Assembly: GCA_948330435.1 (NCBI GenBank)
Contig: CAOJBY010000009.1
Coordinates: 1-64,000, forward strand
DNA length: 64,000 nucleotides
From: an uncultured Lachnoclostridium sp.
GTDB lineage: Bacteria; Bacillota; Clostridia; Lachnospirales; Lachnospiraceae
Direction: 5' to 3'
In this document: piece after piece, positions 21,281 through 30,368 of the stretch
Layout: every line of letters starts with the position of its first letter
Numbering within the stretch: the stretch's first letter is position 1
Position numbers and translations under genes: made by a program
Notes under the pieces: generated by a model
What the model saw: the letters and a program-made list of their open reading frames with translations, nothing else
Told to the model about the DNA's origin: nothing
The model's database searches: none

Positions 21281-21796
21281 TTACATCTTTCTTACTTCTG
21301 AGAAGCCAATCTCGACCGGAGTCTCCCGGCCGAAGAGATCCACATTGATAATTACGCACTGCTTTCCATGATTCATGGACTGTATGGTGCCAACTGTGTC
21401 AGCCCAAACACCGCCTGTAACAATCACTGTGTCGCCTTCTACAAAATCAACTACGACATTTTCAGACTGGATGCCCAGTGGTCTCATTTCTTCCTCTGTG
21501 AGGGGAACCGGTTTGGATCCAGGCCCAACAAATCCGGTAACGCCTCTGGTGTTGCGCACCACATACCAGGTGTCATCATTCATCACCATGTTGATCAGAA
21601 CATAGCCCGGAAACAGCTTTTTCTGAACCTGCTTTCTGGCTCCGTTCTTCATCTCCACCACATCCTGCATAGGAACTCTCACTTCCAGGATCTGTTCCTC
21701 CAGATGTCTGTTCTCAATCGTTTTCTCAATGTTGGCCTTAACCTTGTTCTCATACCCAGAATAGGTATGGACTACATACCAGTTTGCTTCTGCCAT
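21281..21796 (-). CDS. nusG: Transcription termination/antitermination protein NusG
   Basis: NusG binds the RNA polymerase clamp and modulates pausing. The 171-residue protein has the N-terminal NGN domain (WYVVHTYSGYENKVK) and a C-terminal KOW domain (GDTVIVTGGVWADTVGTI). It lies 10 bp after secE, the standard order. Confidence 0.97.
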   Translation of the reverse strand: MAEANWYVVHTYSGYENKVKANIEKTIENRHLEEQILEVRVPMQDVVEMKNGARKQVQKKLFPGYVLINMVMNDDTWYVVRNTRGVTGFVGPGSKPVPLTEEEMRPLGIQSENVVVDFVEGDTVIVTGGVWADTVGTIQSMNHGKQCVIINVDLFGRETPVEIGFSEVRKM

Positions 21797-21806
21797 AAAA
21801 TCACCC

Positions 21807-22010
21807 CTATAACTTCATGATAGCATCAATACCGTAGGTCATAATAACGTCCAGTATCTTAATAACGATGCCCAAAGCCACGGATGTTGCCACAACTGCA
21901 ATGGTCTGCTTTGTAAGGGATTTTTTGTCCGGCCAGATGATCTTCTTATACTCAGCTTTAAGGCCTTTAAACCAGCTCTTCTTTGGAGCTTTTTCTGCTG
22001 CTTCGCTCAT
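21807..22010 (-). CDS. secE: Preprotein translocase subunit SecE
   Basis: SecE clamps SecY in the plasma membrane. This short 67-residue form has a cytoplasmic amphipathic KSWFKGLKAEYKKIIWP segment and one membrane helix (about 37-60), typical of Gram-positive SecE. It lies between rpmG and nusG. Confidence 0.95.
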   Translation of the reverse strand: MSEAAEKAPKKSWFKGLKAEYKKIIWPDKKSLTKQTIAVVATSVALGIVIKILDVIMTYGIDAIMKL

Positions 22011-22034
22011 CTTCCCACTTTCCTTTCCGGCATC

Positions 22035-22184
22035 CTACTTAGTCTCTTTGTGCAGTGTGTGTTTCCTGCAGAATCTGCAGTACTTACTGGTCTCCATCCT
22101 GTCCGGATGGTTCTTTTTTTCTTTTGTCATGTTGTAATTACGTTGTTTGCACTCCGTACATGCCAATGTGATCTTTACGCGCAC
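22035..22184 (-). CDS. rpmG: 50S ribosomal protein L33
   Basis: A 49-codon gene reads from a GTG start to TAG, just upstream of secE. It begins [18 protein letters not shown] and has a second CRFC motif, giving the two CxxC pairs of the zinc-binding (C+) form. A GGAGG site lies 8 nt before the GTG at 22184; a GTG three codons further up overlaps it. It opens the rpmG-secE-nusG-rplK-rplA operon. Confidence 0.93.
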   Translation of the reverse strand: MRVKITLACTECKQRNYNMTKEKKNHPDRMETSKYCRFCRKHTLHKETK

Positions 22185-22280
22185 GACTTCCACCTCCGCT
22201 TAATTTCTGTTTGTCTGCGACCCTTTCGGGACCGCCGTTTTTCAGGCATAAAAAAAAAGCCTACTTCCATTCGCCATAGT

Positions 22281-22310
22281 ATCATAGCATGATACAACGG
22301 AGAATGTCAA
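22281..22310 (-). promoter_or_regulatory. Promoter of the rpmG-secE-nusG-rplKA operon
   Basis: On the minus strand TTGACA (22305-22310) and TATGAT (22281-22286) are separated by 18 bp. The remaining gap (22185-22518) holds an AT-rich stretch and one hairpin with ACGGGC / GCCCGT arms near 22357-22385. I see no gene there. Confidence 0.8.
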
Positions 22311-22518
22311 GGTTTTTATACAAATTAGTGTTGACAGCCACCATGTAGAAAGCAAAACGGGCTTTCCGCTGTATGGAATGCCCGTCTACCAGCTTTGAAG
22401 CTTGAAAATCCCTTGCGTTTTTTCCGTTAAAATGATAACCTCTGTATATAAGATCATGGAACGGCAGCAAAACAAGGCTGCTTCACACTTTTATCCCCAA
22501 ACAAAGGAGGGCTGACTT

Positions 22519-22902
22519 ATGAGTTATCAAGAACACAAATCTGCAGAATCCGTAGAGGACTATCTGGAAACGATTCTGATCTTAAGCAGACAGCTTGCCA
22601 ATGTGCGCTCTATTGATATTGCCAATGAATTGCATTATTCGAAACCCAGCGTCAGTATTGCTATGAAGAATCTGCGTCAGCGGAATTATATCACGGTCTC
22701 GGAGGATGGATTTATTCGCCTGACGGAAGAGGGACTTGCCCTGGCTGAAACAGTTTACGAGCGTCATTCTATCCTTTCCGATTGGCTCATCCGCCTTGGG
22801 GTAGCTCCGGAAATCGCCATTGCGGATGCCTGTAGAATGGAACACGATATCAGTTCGGAAAGTTTTGCCGCTATTAAAAAATGCATTCAAAACCTGACTT
22901 AA
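22519..22902 (+). CDS. DtxR/MntR-family metal-dependent transcriptional regulator
   Basis: The 127-residue protein has a winged helix-turn-helix (about 10-70, with ESVEDYLETI and a SKPSVSIAMKNL recognition helix). A dimerisation/metal-binding helix region follows (ERHSILSDWL and CRMEHDIS), where His, Cys and Glu occupy ligand positions of DtxR/MntR proteins. It lacks the C-terminal SH3-like domain, as in MntR. The likely corepressor is Fe or Mn, but no transporter adjoins it. It converges on lysS. An AAAGGAGGG site precedes ATG. Confidence 0.85.
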   Translation: MSYQEHKSAESVEDYLETILILSRQLANVRSIDIANELHYSKPSVSIAMKNLRQRNYITVSEDGFIRLTEEGLALAETVYERHSILSDWLIRLGVAPEIAIADACRMEHDISSESFAAIKKCIQNLT

Positions 22903-22915
22903 AAAGTAACCCGCC

Positions 22916-24412
22916 TTATTTATCCAAGCTTTTCATCGTCGGGAAGAGTAAAACGTCGCGGATAGCTGCCGAGTCCGTGAGCAGCATGCACATCCGATCA
23001 ATACCAAACCCGATTCCTCCTGTAGGCGGCATACCAATTTCCAGAGCATTCAGGAAATCCTCGTCTGTTGTATTTGCTTCCTCATCTCCCTGTGCCAGCA
23101 ATTCCTCCTGAGCCTTAAAGCGTTCCCTTTGATCAACGGGATCATTTAACTCGGAATAGGCATTAGCCATCTCCCAGCCATTCATAAAAAACTCAAAACG
23201 CTCCACATAATCAGGATTATCCGGCTTTTTCTTGGTCAAAGGCGAAATCTCAATGGGATGATCCATCACAAAGGTAGGTTGAATCAAATGCTCCTCCGCA
23301 AACTCCTCAAAGAACAGGCTTAAGATATCACCTTTCTTGTGACGCTCTTCAAATTCCACACCCTTTTCTTTTGCCAGAGTCTTTGCCTCCTCCGTGGTCT
23401 TAATCTCGTCAAAATTAACCCCTGCATATTTCTTCACCGCATCTACCATAGTGATCCGCTCAAAGGGCTTTCCAAGATCCATCTCCACTCCGTTATACAC
23501 AATCATCGTAGTCCCCAGGACCTCCTGGGCCACATGGCGGTACAGGTTCTCAGTCAGATCCATCATACCATGATAATCCGTATATGCCTGATACAGCTCC
23601 ATCAAGGTAAACTCCGGATTATGACGGGTATCCAGACCTTCATTCCGGAATACACGTCCAATCTCATAGACACGTTCCAGACCACCTACAATCAAACGCT
23701 TTAAGTAAAGTTCCAGAGAAATACGAAGCTTAAAATCTTCATCCAATGCATTAAAATGGGTCTCAAAAGGTCTTGCCGCAGCACCACCTGCATTAGCCAC
23801 CAGCATAGGTGTCTCTACTTCCAGAAATCCCTGGCCATCCAGATAGCGACGAATACTGCTTAAGATCTTAGAACGCTTTACAAAAGTATCCTTTACCTCT
23901 CCATTCATAATCAAATCCGTATAGCGCTGGCGATAACGCATATCTGTATTGGTTAACCCATGGAACTTTTCCGGAAGAATCTGAAGGCTCTTGCTAAGCA
24001 GCGTTATTTCTTCAGCGTGGACCGAAGTCTCTCCCGTTTTCGTGCGGAACACCTGTCCACGAATTCCAATGATATCACCAATGTCAAATTTCTTAAAATC
24101 CTTGTAAGCCTCCTCTCCAACACTGTCTCTGGCTACATAGGATTGAATATTACCTTTTAAATCCTGCACATTACAGAAAGAAGCTTTTCCCATGACACGC
24201 TTGGACATCATACGCCCCGCAACAGTCACGGTCGTTCCCTCCAGTTCGTCAAATCCGTCCTTAATCTCCTTGCTGTGATGGCTTACATCAAATTTGGTAA
24301 TCCGGAAAGGGTCCATACCACGTTCCTGCAGATCAGCAAGTTTCTCTCTCCGAACTTTCAGAAGCTGTTTAACATCCTGTTCCTGATTTGCTCCACTCTT
24401 TTGTTCTCCCAT
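22916..24412 (-). CDS. lysS: Lysyl-tRNA synthetase, class II
   Basis: LysRS charges tRNA-Lys. The 498-residue protein has an N-terminal OB-fold anticodon domain (about 55-150) and a class II catalytic core with FRNEGLDTRHNPEFT (motif 2) and GFGIDRMCMLLTD (motif 3). It lies 26 bp after greA and is probably in one transcript with it, from the promoter inside the end of dusB. Confidence 0.97.
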   Translation of the reverse strand: MGEQKSGANQEQDVKQLLKVRREKLADLQERGMDPFRITKFDVSHHSKEIKDGFDELEGTTVTVAGRMMSKRVMGKASFCNVQDLKGNIQSYVARDSVGEEAYKDFKKFDIGDIIGIRGQVFRTKTGETSVHAEEITLLSKSLQILPEKFHGLTNTDMRYRQRYTDLIMNGEVKDTFVKRSKILSSIRRYLDGQGFLEVETPMLVANAGGAAARPFETHFNALDEDFKLRISLELYLKRLIVGGLERVYEIGRVFRNEGLDTRHNPEFTLMELYQAYTDYHGMMDLTENLYRHVAQEVLGTTMIVYNGVEMDLGKPFERITMVDAVKKYAGVNFDEIKTTEEAKTLAKEKGVEFEERHKKGDILSLFFEEFAEEHLIQPTFVMDHPIEISPLTKKKPDNPDYVERFEFFMNGWEMANAYSELNDPVDQRERFKAQEELLAQGDEEANTTDEDFLNALEIGMPPTGGIGFGIDRMCMLLTDSAAIRDVLLFPTMKSLDK

Positions 24413-24438
24413 GATCTTCCACTCCTCATTCCACTTTT

Positions 24439-24921
24439 CTAATTAGAACGCTGAATCTCCAGCACCTTATACTCTATTTCTCCTGCCTGCGTTTCAACCT
24501 GAACGGTATCTCCCACTTTAGCACCGATCAATGCCTTTCCCACAGGAGATTCATTGGAAATCTTACCGCCCAGACTGTTTGCCTCGGAGGAACCCACAAT
24601 CTTAAACTCCTCCTCTTCATCAAACTCCACATCCAGAACTTTCACTTTGCATCCTACGCTGATCTTATCCAGATCCACCTCGTCCTCTACTACAACTTCT
24701 GCATTTTTAAGAATCTTCTCTATCTGTTCAATTCTGGCCTCAATATCGCGCTGTTCGTCCTTAGCTGCATCGTATTCAGCATTCTCAGATAAATCTCCCT
24801 GTTCTCTGGCCTCCTTAATCTTCTGTGCGATTTCCTTTCTTTTAACAACTTTCAGATCCTGAAGCTCGTCCTCCAGTTTTTTCAGTCCCTCATATGTCAG
24901 TAAATTTTTCTTCTCACTCAT
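24439..24921 (-). CDS. greA: Transcription elongation factor GreA
   Basis: GreA rescues backtracked RNA polymerase by stimulating transcript cleavage. The 160-residue protein has the long N-terminal coiled coil (about 1-75) with the acidic AREQGDLSENAEYDAAK tip region and the C-terminal FKBP-like domain with NESPVGKALIGAKVGD. The greA-lysS pairing is common in Firmicutes. Confidence 0.97.
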   Translation of the reverse strand: MSEKKNLLTYEGLKKLEDELQDLKVVKRKEIAQKIKEAREQGDLSENAEYDAAKDEQRDIEARIEQIEKILKNAEVVVEDEVDLDKISVGCKVKVLDVEFDEEEEFKIVGSSEANSLGGKISNESPVGKALIGAKVGDTVQVETQAGEIEYKVLEIQRSN

Positions 24922-25055
24922 TTCCTTTTACATCCTTCCTGTGTTTTGTCCTCAATGCCATTATTTCATCATTGTCTTCCCGTACATTATATCTTCTTTT
25001 GTCCAATTTATTCCTTTATAATGCCCTTTCAGGGCAAGCGAACTGCGTTCGTTAA

Positions 25056-25084
25056 AGTATAACTTAATGCCCTTGCCTTGTCAA
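25056..25084 (-). promoter_or_regulatory. Promoter of greA-lysS, overlapping the 3' end of dusB
   Basis: On the minus strand TTGACA (25079-25084) lies within the last codons of dusB. TATACT (25056-25061) lies just past its stop, with a 17-bp spacer. Two small hairpins follow in the leader (CGAAC / GTTCG and GCCCT / AGGGC). Confidence 0.8.
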
Positions 25085-26029
25085 TATCAATTCCTCCAGC
25101 TCTTCAAAGCTTTCCACACTGTTGATCTGTGCCCGCAGTCTGGCGGAATGCGGATATCCTGCCGTATACCAGGAAATATGTTTTCGCATCTCCCGAATTC
25201 CCGTATAATCACCTTTATACTCAATCTGCATTCGAGCATGGCGCAGCATCATATGGCGAACTTCCTCCACAGATGGCCGTGGTTCCTCCATTCCGGTTTC
25301 CAGATAAGCCTGAATCTGATGAAACAGCCACGGATTTCCCCTTGCAGCCCTCCCAATCATAATTCCATCACAATTGGTTTTCTCAAGAAGTTCTTTCGCT
25401 TTCAATGGTGAGTCCACATCACCGTTTCCAATTACCGGTATTCTTACCGCTTCCTTTACCTGACGTATTATATTCCAATCTGCTTTCCCTGAATAATACT
25501 GCTCCCTGGTTCGTCCATGGACCGTTACGGCAGCGGCACCGGAAGCCTCCGCAATCTTGGCAATCTCCACTGCATTTACATGGCCATCATCAAAACCCTT
25601 ACGAAACTTAACCGTCACTGGCTTTTTCACCGCCTTTACAGTCTTACTGATAATCTGTTCCACAAGTTTTGGGTTCTTCATCAGTGACGACCCCTCCCCA
25701 TTCCCCACAATCTTTGGAACCGGACATCCCATATTGATATCCAGAATATCAAATGGTTCCTCCTCTATCTCCCTTGCAATTTCACTGATAATCTCCGGAT
25801 CTGAGCCAAACAGTTGTAAAGATACAGGCCGTTCTTTGGGGTGAATCTGCATCAACTTTTTTGTATTTCGATTGCGAAACGCAATAGCTTTGGCACTAAT
25901 CATTTCCATGCAAACCAAACCGACTCCCTGTTCTTTGCATAACAAGCGAAAAGGCAGGTCAGTAACCCCTGCCATAGGTGCCAAAATCAACGGATTCGAA
26001 AGCTTAACATCTCCTATTATCAAACTCAT
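25064..26029 (-). CDS. dusB: tRNA-dihydrouridine synthase
   Basis: This FMN enzyme reduces specific uridines in the tRNA D-loop. The 321-residue protein has the TIM-barrel start LAPMAGVTDLPFR, the catalytic Cys in NMGCPVPKIV and the FMN phosphate site VIGNGDV...GIMIGRAARGNPW. A small membrane-protein gene upstream overlaps its start by 26 bp. Its last codons hold the greA promoter. Confidence 0.95.
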   Translation of the reverse strand: MSLIIGDVKLSNPLILAPMAGVTDLPFRLLCKEQGVGLVCMEMISAKAIAFRNRNTKKLMQIHPKERPVSLQLFGSDPEIISEIAREIEEEPFDILDINMGCPVPKIVGNGEGSSLMKNPKLVEQIISKTVKAVKKPVTVKFRKGFDDGHVNAVEIAKIAEASGAAAVTVHGRTREQYYSGKADWNIIRQVKEAVRIPVIGNGDVDSPLKAKELLEKTNCDGIMIGRAARGNPWLFHQIQAYLETGMEEPRPSVEEVRHMMLRHARMQIEYKGDYTGIREMRKHISWYTAGYPHSARLRAQINSVESFEELEELILTRQGH

Positions 26030-26270
26030 TTCTTTTATCCTTATGCCTTATCTGACGGGGGGTGCTTTTCCAATTAAAATAAGCAGCCAGCCCCAGAGAA
26101 CCAATTATAGCTACAGCAAAGGCTGCATAAATCACAGAGAAAAATTCCACTTTCAGCAAAGTATTTCCAGAGGGATAATGCTTTGCATACCAGCACCAAT
26201 CCATAAACAACACCAGCAACAAAGCTCCCATATATAAACAGAGCCGGGAAATCCGTTCAAATTTACTCAT
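26004..26270 (-). CDS. Small two-helix membrane protein of unknown function
   Basis: Starting at the ATG of MSKFERISRL (88 residues), which follows a GGAGGAGTTG site, the product has two hydrophobic helices (about 9-29 and 41-64) and a basic tail. It starts 1 bp past the lgt stop and its end overlaps the dusB start, so the three genes appear translationally linked. I do not recognise the family. Confidence 0.6.
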   Translation of the reverse strand: MSKFERISRLCLYMGALLLVLFMDWCWYAKHYPSGNTLLKVEFFSVIYAAFAVAIIGSLGLAAYFNWKSTPRQIRHKDKRNEFDNRRC

Positions 26271-26271
26271 T

Positions 26272-27681
26272 TTACAACTCCTCCAAAACATGGAGAAGTG
26301 TCAGAAAACGCTGGCTTTCTTTTTTCTTATCCTCTTCACTCACTCCATAATATTGATAAATATCTTTTATAATCTTCTGAAACTTCTCTTTCTCTTTTTC
26401 ACCCTGATACTGCATAGATATCTGAAGAACCTCGTAATTCTTTTCTATTTGTACATCCAAATAAGAGTTCCTCTCCTGCTTACCCCCCAACTCTGGCCAA
26501 ATTCTATATAGCCGAAAATCAATGGCAAATTCCTCCTCAGAAATCTTCTCCGCTTCTTCAAACCGCTTTTGAAGCTGCTCAATATACTCCATCTGCTCTT
26601 TTTTAGAAGCTTTTTCGTCAATAGGTGCTGGCTCTGATGTCGATAAAAGATCCTGCCTGTGGGTAAGCACTAGGTTCGATCTCATACACTCTTTCCCTCT
26701 AACAGCATCCTCATTTTTCTCGTCTACTCTCTTTGCCCCGTAGGTCTTCACAAGATATGTCTCAACCTCACCCAGGGTATGGGGATCTGACGGAATGGTT
26801 TTCTTCAACCTCTCCAGTTTCTTTCCCATCACCAACTTTTTCTTTTCATCTTTCGTCTTCCCTGCAATAAATATGCTCGTAGGCCCATCCGCCCCTCCAA
26901 TAATGCTAATCGCCGCAGCCTTTACATTTCTCCCTTGCTTCCCAAAATAGAAAAACAACACCCAGCCAAAGAGAAACATAAAAATAGCAATAAACTGAGA
27001 GGTTGACAAAATTCCCACACTGCCTCGCTCCGCATCTCCCCGCAAAAATTCAAGGAAGAATCTTCCTGCACTATAAAGGGCAAAAAACATCCCCGCAACC
27101 TGGCCCTCGCCTTTTTTATATTTTTTTGCAAATACAATCAGAATGGCAAAGTGAATGAAATTCAGTCCGCTGGATATAAGCTGGGTAGGAACCAGCGGTA
27201 TACCGTTTGGAGCATAATCGGATGCATGAAAAACAATTGCAAAAGGGCTGTCGGTCTCTCTTCCATAACAGCAGCCTGCCAGAAAGCAGCCAATCCGGCC
27301 AAATCCCTGGGCCAATGCAACGGAGGGAACTGCAAGATCAAAATAACTTAGACAATTCAGCTTTTTCCATTTACAATAAAATACAACCCCCAATACGCCT
27401 CCAATCAGAGCACCATAAATCACAAACCCGTCCGCAACCTGAAGCAGCAAAGAGGGATCTTTTTGAATCTCCTGAAAGGTTGTTATATAATATAAAATTT
27501 TACCGCCTATAAGGCCGGCTACTACCGCCCAGCAGGTAAGTCCAAAAATGGCCTCTGCATCAAGACCAATTTTTCTGGCCCTGTATTCTGCCAGAAAATA
27601 TGCAGAAAAAATGCCAATTGCAATCATCAGCCCATATCCATATACAGTTACAGGACCAATGGTAAAAATTTCATTATGCAT
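26272..27681 (-). CDS. lgt: Prolipoprotein diacylglyceryl transferase with long C-terminal extension
   Basis: Lgt transfers diacylglyceryl from phosphatidylglycerol to the lipobox Cys of prolipoproteins. Residues 1-246 are a normal multi-pass Lgt, with GFGRIGCFLAGCCYG near 126-140 and a final helix ending at about 246. The product continues to 469 residues. Residues 257-275 read AISIIGGADGPTSIFIAGK, which matches the signature loop of Na-translocating decarboxylase beta subunits. A charged, probably helical cytoplasmic tail of about 190 residues follows. No frameshift separates the parts. The function of the tail is unknown. Confidence 0.9.
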   Translation of the reverse strand: MHNEIFTIGPVTVYGYGLMIAIGIFSAYFLAEYRARKIGLDAEAIFGLTCWAVVAGLIGGKILYYITTFQEIQKDPSLLLQVADGFVIYGALIGGVLGVVFYCKWKKLNCLSYFDLAVPSVALAQGFGRIGCFLAGCCYGRETDSPFAIVFHASDYAPNGIPLVPTQLISSGLNFIHFAILIVFAKKYKKGEGQVAGMFFALYSAGRFFLEFLRGDAERGSVGILSTSQFIAIFMFLFGWVLFFYFGKQGRNVKAAAISIIGGADGPTSIFIAGKTKDEKKKLVMGKKLERLKKTIPSDPHTLGEVETYLVKTYGAKRVDEKNEDAVRGKECMRSNLVLTHRQDLLSTSEPAPIDEKASKKEQMEYIEQLQKRFEEAEKISEEEFAIDFRLYRIWPELGGKQERNSYLDVQIEKNYEVLQISMQYQGEKEKEKFQKIIKDIYQYYGVSEEDKKKESQRFLTLLHVLEEL

Positions 27682-27683
27682 TC

Positions 27684-28013
27684 CTAAATCTCCTCATTTA
27701 AAACAAATACTCTGTAAAACAATTCCAGAGAAGCAAGCAGTTCCCGTTTCTCCTTTTGTATGCTTTTGATTTTTAATCCACTCCCTATCTCGTCAAAAAA
27801 GAAATCACTTTCCCGACTTCCCACTTGAAAGCAAAGGGTTCCATCCTCCTCAAATTCCAACGTAAGAATGCCTCCTACCTCTGATACAAAAAGAACACAG
27901 AGTATCTTTAATTCTCTCTTGACTTCCTCCGGAAATGCGGAAAAATCCTCATTAAAATAATACTTTTCTTCATAAGAACTGGCCCCGCAAAGCACAACCT
28001 TTTCCTGATACAT
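27684..28013 (-). CDS. Conserved hypothetical protein, possibly DUF6145
   Basis: The 109-residue protein begins MYQEKVVLCGASSYEEKYYF and is a soluble alpha/beta protein without membrane segments or catalytic motifs. It resembles a Lachnospiraceae family I remember as DUF6145, of unknown function; that name is from memory. It lies 2 bp upstream of lgt and after birA, so it is probably in the same transcript. An AGGAGAG site precedes ATG. Confidence 0.6.
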   Translation of the reverse strand: MYQEKVVLCGASSYEEKYYFNEDFSAFPEEVKRELKILCVLFVSEVGGILTLEFEEDGTLCFQVGSRESDFFFDEIGSGLKIKSIQKEKRELLASLELFYRVFVLNEEI

Positions 28014-28065
28014 TTTTCTCTCCTATTAAAAGTTGCTGTGCAACAGCACACATTTCTTAGCCGGA

Positions 28066-29067
28066 CTACACATATCCATAAACACCTCTGACGGATACCT
28101 CTCCTGCATAGACGGCTGTTACCTGTCCATCCTCCTGTTCTACCAAAAGTTCTCCCTTATCATTAATTCCAAGTGCCTTTCCCATATATTCATGTCCCGG
28201 GTCCAAAACTCGTACCTGTTCATTCATATTAACTAGCAAGCTTTCATAATCCTCTCTAAGACCGCTTATATCCTCCGTGACTGCAAACCTGTTATAGCAT
28301 TCCTCAAAATGCTTCATACAACAGGCCGTAAGTTCCGCCCTGGAAAAGGTATGTCCGGAAGCCTGATAGAGAGAATTCGCCATCTTCTCAACCTCCTCAG
28401 GGAAATGGTGCATATTCACGTTGATCCCAATACCAATCACTACATAGTTGATATAGTCCACCTCTGCACTCATCTCTGTCAGAATTCCTGCCAGCTTCCG
28501 TCCCTCCAGAACCAGGTCATTGGGCCACTTCACATGCACCTTTGGGGCATTCTCTCCCAGTTTCTTATATAAAGTCTCATTACAGGCCTTTGCTGCCGCC
28601 AATCCCATAACCAAAGTCAGCATGGAAGCATGAACCGGCCGAATCTCTGGCCTGAGAAGCAAAGTCATATAAATAGCCTCTCCGGGAGGTGAACTCCAGG
28701 CTCTGCCACGTCGCCCTTTGCCTCCCGTCTGTCGTTCTGCACAAACCAGTGTGCCATGAGGCTTTCCCTCCTCGGCCAGCTGTTTTGCCCGTGTATTGGT
28801 GGAATCCGTTTCTTCATAATATACGCAACAGCGTCCCATAGTCTCTGTCTTCAGATGGCTTCCTATCTCCTCAGCCGTCATTACATCTGGTGCCGACATC
28901 ATGCGGTAACCTCGATTCTTCACCGCCTCAATCTGGTATCCCTCTTCTTTCAACTGCTGAGTAACTTTCCAAACTGCTGTACGGGAAACGCCAAGCCGTT
29001 CGCACAACTCCTGTCCTGATACATAGCCGTCCGTCTCCCTGAACATCCGCAAAATCTTTTCTTTCAT
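28066..29067 (-). CDS. birA: Bifunctional biotin ligase / biotin repressor
   Basis: BirA attaches biotin to carrier proteins and, with its DNA-binding domain, represses biotin genes. The 333-residue protein has an N-terminal helix-turn-helix (about 15-60, VSGQELCERLGVSRTAVWK), the catalytic biotinyl-AMP loop GGKGRRGRAWSSPPGE and KWPNDL, and a small C-terminal beta domain (about 285-330). No bio genes adjoin it. Confidence 0.95.
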   Translation of the reverse strand: MKEKILRMFRETDGYVSGQELCERLGVSRTAVWKVTQQLKEEGYQIEAVKNRGYRMMSAPDVMTAEEIGSHLKTETMGRCCVYYEETDSTNTRAKQLAEEGKPHGTLVCAERQTGGKGRRGRAWSSPPGEAIYMTLLLRPEIRPVHASMLTLVMGLAAAKACNETLYKKLGENAPKVHVKWPNDLVLEGRKLAGILTEMSAEVDYINYVVIGIGINVNMHHFPEEVEKMANSLYQASGHTFSRAELTACCMKHFEECYNRFAVTEDISGLREDYESLLVNMNEQVRVLDPGHEYMGKALGINDKGELLVEQEDGQVTAVYAGEVSVRGVYGYV

Positions 29068-29075
29068 TTTCTATT

Positions 29076-29357
29076 TCACCACAACATTCCAATGATACTG
29101 AGAATCAGTGCCACCATCATAATTCCCGCAAAAATCGAACATATATAGCCTGCCACTCTTTTATTCTTTGCCAATTCCATAATTCCGGACAGGCTGCACA
29201 TAACAATTCCCAGGAAAAAAGCTATGGGGATCAAAAGGCCATCTTTCTCTCCCAAAATAATCAGAAGAGCCAAGATCAAAATGGCACATGATAGAACCAT
29301 ATTCACTATTTTCCAATAATAATAGGGATCTCTTCCGGATTTGTTAGTTTCTTTCAT
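29076..29357 (-). CDS. Small membrane protein of unknown function
   Basis: The 93-residue product has three hydrophobic segments (about 15-37, 43-62 and 69-93) and few charged residues outside the N-terminus. It starts inside the last codons of argF (14-bp overlap) and ends 8 bp before birA, so it is probably co-transcribed with both. I do not recognise the family. Confidence 0.55.
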   Translation of the reverse strand: MKETNKSGRDPYYYWKIVNMVLSCAILILALLIILGEKDGLLIPIAFFLGIVMCSLSGIMELAKNKRVAGYICSIFAGIMMVALILSIIGMLW

Positions 29358-30351
29358 CAATCCCTGCTCCCAAAGTTGCCGCCATTACCGCCTTAATGGT
29401 GTGCATGCGATTCTCCGCCTCGTCAAATACGACTGACTGTTGGGATTCAAATACCTCATCTGTACATTCCATCTCGGTAATACCGAATTTCTCGCTGATC
29501 TCTTTTCCGATCTTTGTTTTCAAATCATGGAAAGCAGGAAGGCAATGGGTGAAAATTGCCTGTGATCCGGCATTTTCCATCACCTTTCTATTCACCTGAT
29601 ACGGTGCCAGATCCCGAATCCGAGCCTCCCACACCTCATCCGGCTCACCCATGGAAACCCATACATCTGTATATATTACATCGGCACCCTTTGTCCCTTC
29701 CTCCACATCTTCTGTGAGAGTTATGGTCGCACCTGTTTCCTTTGCCACAGTTTCGCACCAGTCTATCAGGCCCCGATTCGGGAAATATGACTTTGGTGCA
29801 CAAGCTGTAAAGTGCATTCCCATCTTAGCACAGACAATCATCAGAGAATTGCCCATATTATAACGGGCATCCCCCATATATACCAGCTTCACACCTTTCA
29901 AACGGCCCAAATGCTCTTTTACAGTCAGAAGCGTTGCAAGCATCTGTGTGGGATGGTATTCATTGGTCAGTCCATTCCAAACAGGGACATCCGCATACTT
30001 TGCCAGTTCTTCTACAATCTCCTGGCCAAAGCCCCGGTATTCGATGCCATCAAACATTCTTCCCAGTACCCTGGCCGTGTCAGCAATACTCTCTTTCTTA
30101 CCAATCTGGGAGCCAGAGGGATCCAGGTATGTAGTTCCCATTCCCAGATCATGGGCTGCCACCTCAAAGGCACAGCGTGTACGAGTGCTGGTCTTCTCAA
30201 ATATCAGGGCAACATTTTTACCACGGAGAGGTTCTTCTACAATTCCCTGCTTTTTTCTGGCTTTCAGTTTCCCCGCCAATTCCACCAGATAGGCAATCTC
30301 CTCCGGTGTAAAATCTCTCAGTGTTAAAAAATCCCGTCCTTTCAAATCCAT
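29344..30351 (-). CDS. argF: Ornithine carbamoyltransferase
   Basis: OTC forms citrulline from ornithine and carbamoyl phosphate, or runs the catabolic reverse. I start at the ATG of [10 protein letters not shown] (335 residues), 9 nt after AAGGAGG. The carbamoyl phosphate loop [15 protein letters not shown], the [11 protein letters not shown] segment and the catalytic HCLPAFHD are all present. No arginine or arc genes flank it, so biosynthetic or catabolic use is not decided here. Confidence 0.95.
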   Translation of the reverse strand: MDLKGRDFLTLRDFTPEEIAYLVELAGKLKARKKQGIVEEPLRGKNVALIFEKTSTRTRCAFEVAAHDLGMGTTYLDPSGSQIGKKESIADTARVLGRMFDGIEYRGFGQEIVEELAKYADVPVWNGLTNEYHPTQMLATLLTVKEHLGRLKGVKLVYMGDARYNMGNSLMIVCAKMGMHFTACAPKSYFPNRGLIDWCETVAKETGATITLTEDVEEGTKGADVIYTDVWVSMGEPDEVWEARIRDLAPYQVNRKVMENAGSQAIFTHCLPAFHDLKTKIGKEISEKFGITEMECTDEVFESQQSVVFDEAENRMHTIKAVMAATLGAGIDERN

Positions 30352-30368
30352 CACGTATATCCTCCTTT

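Noticed and set aside
22357..22385. Hairpin ACGGGC / GCCCGT before the DtxR-type gene as an operator or terminator
   Set aside because: It has a 17-nt loop and no T-run, and does not sit on a recognisable promoter. Support is too weak.
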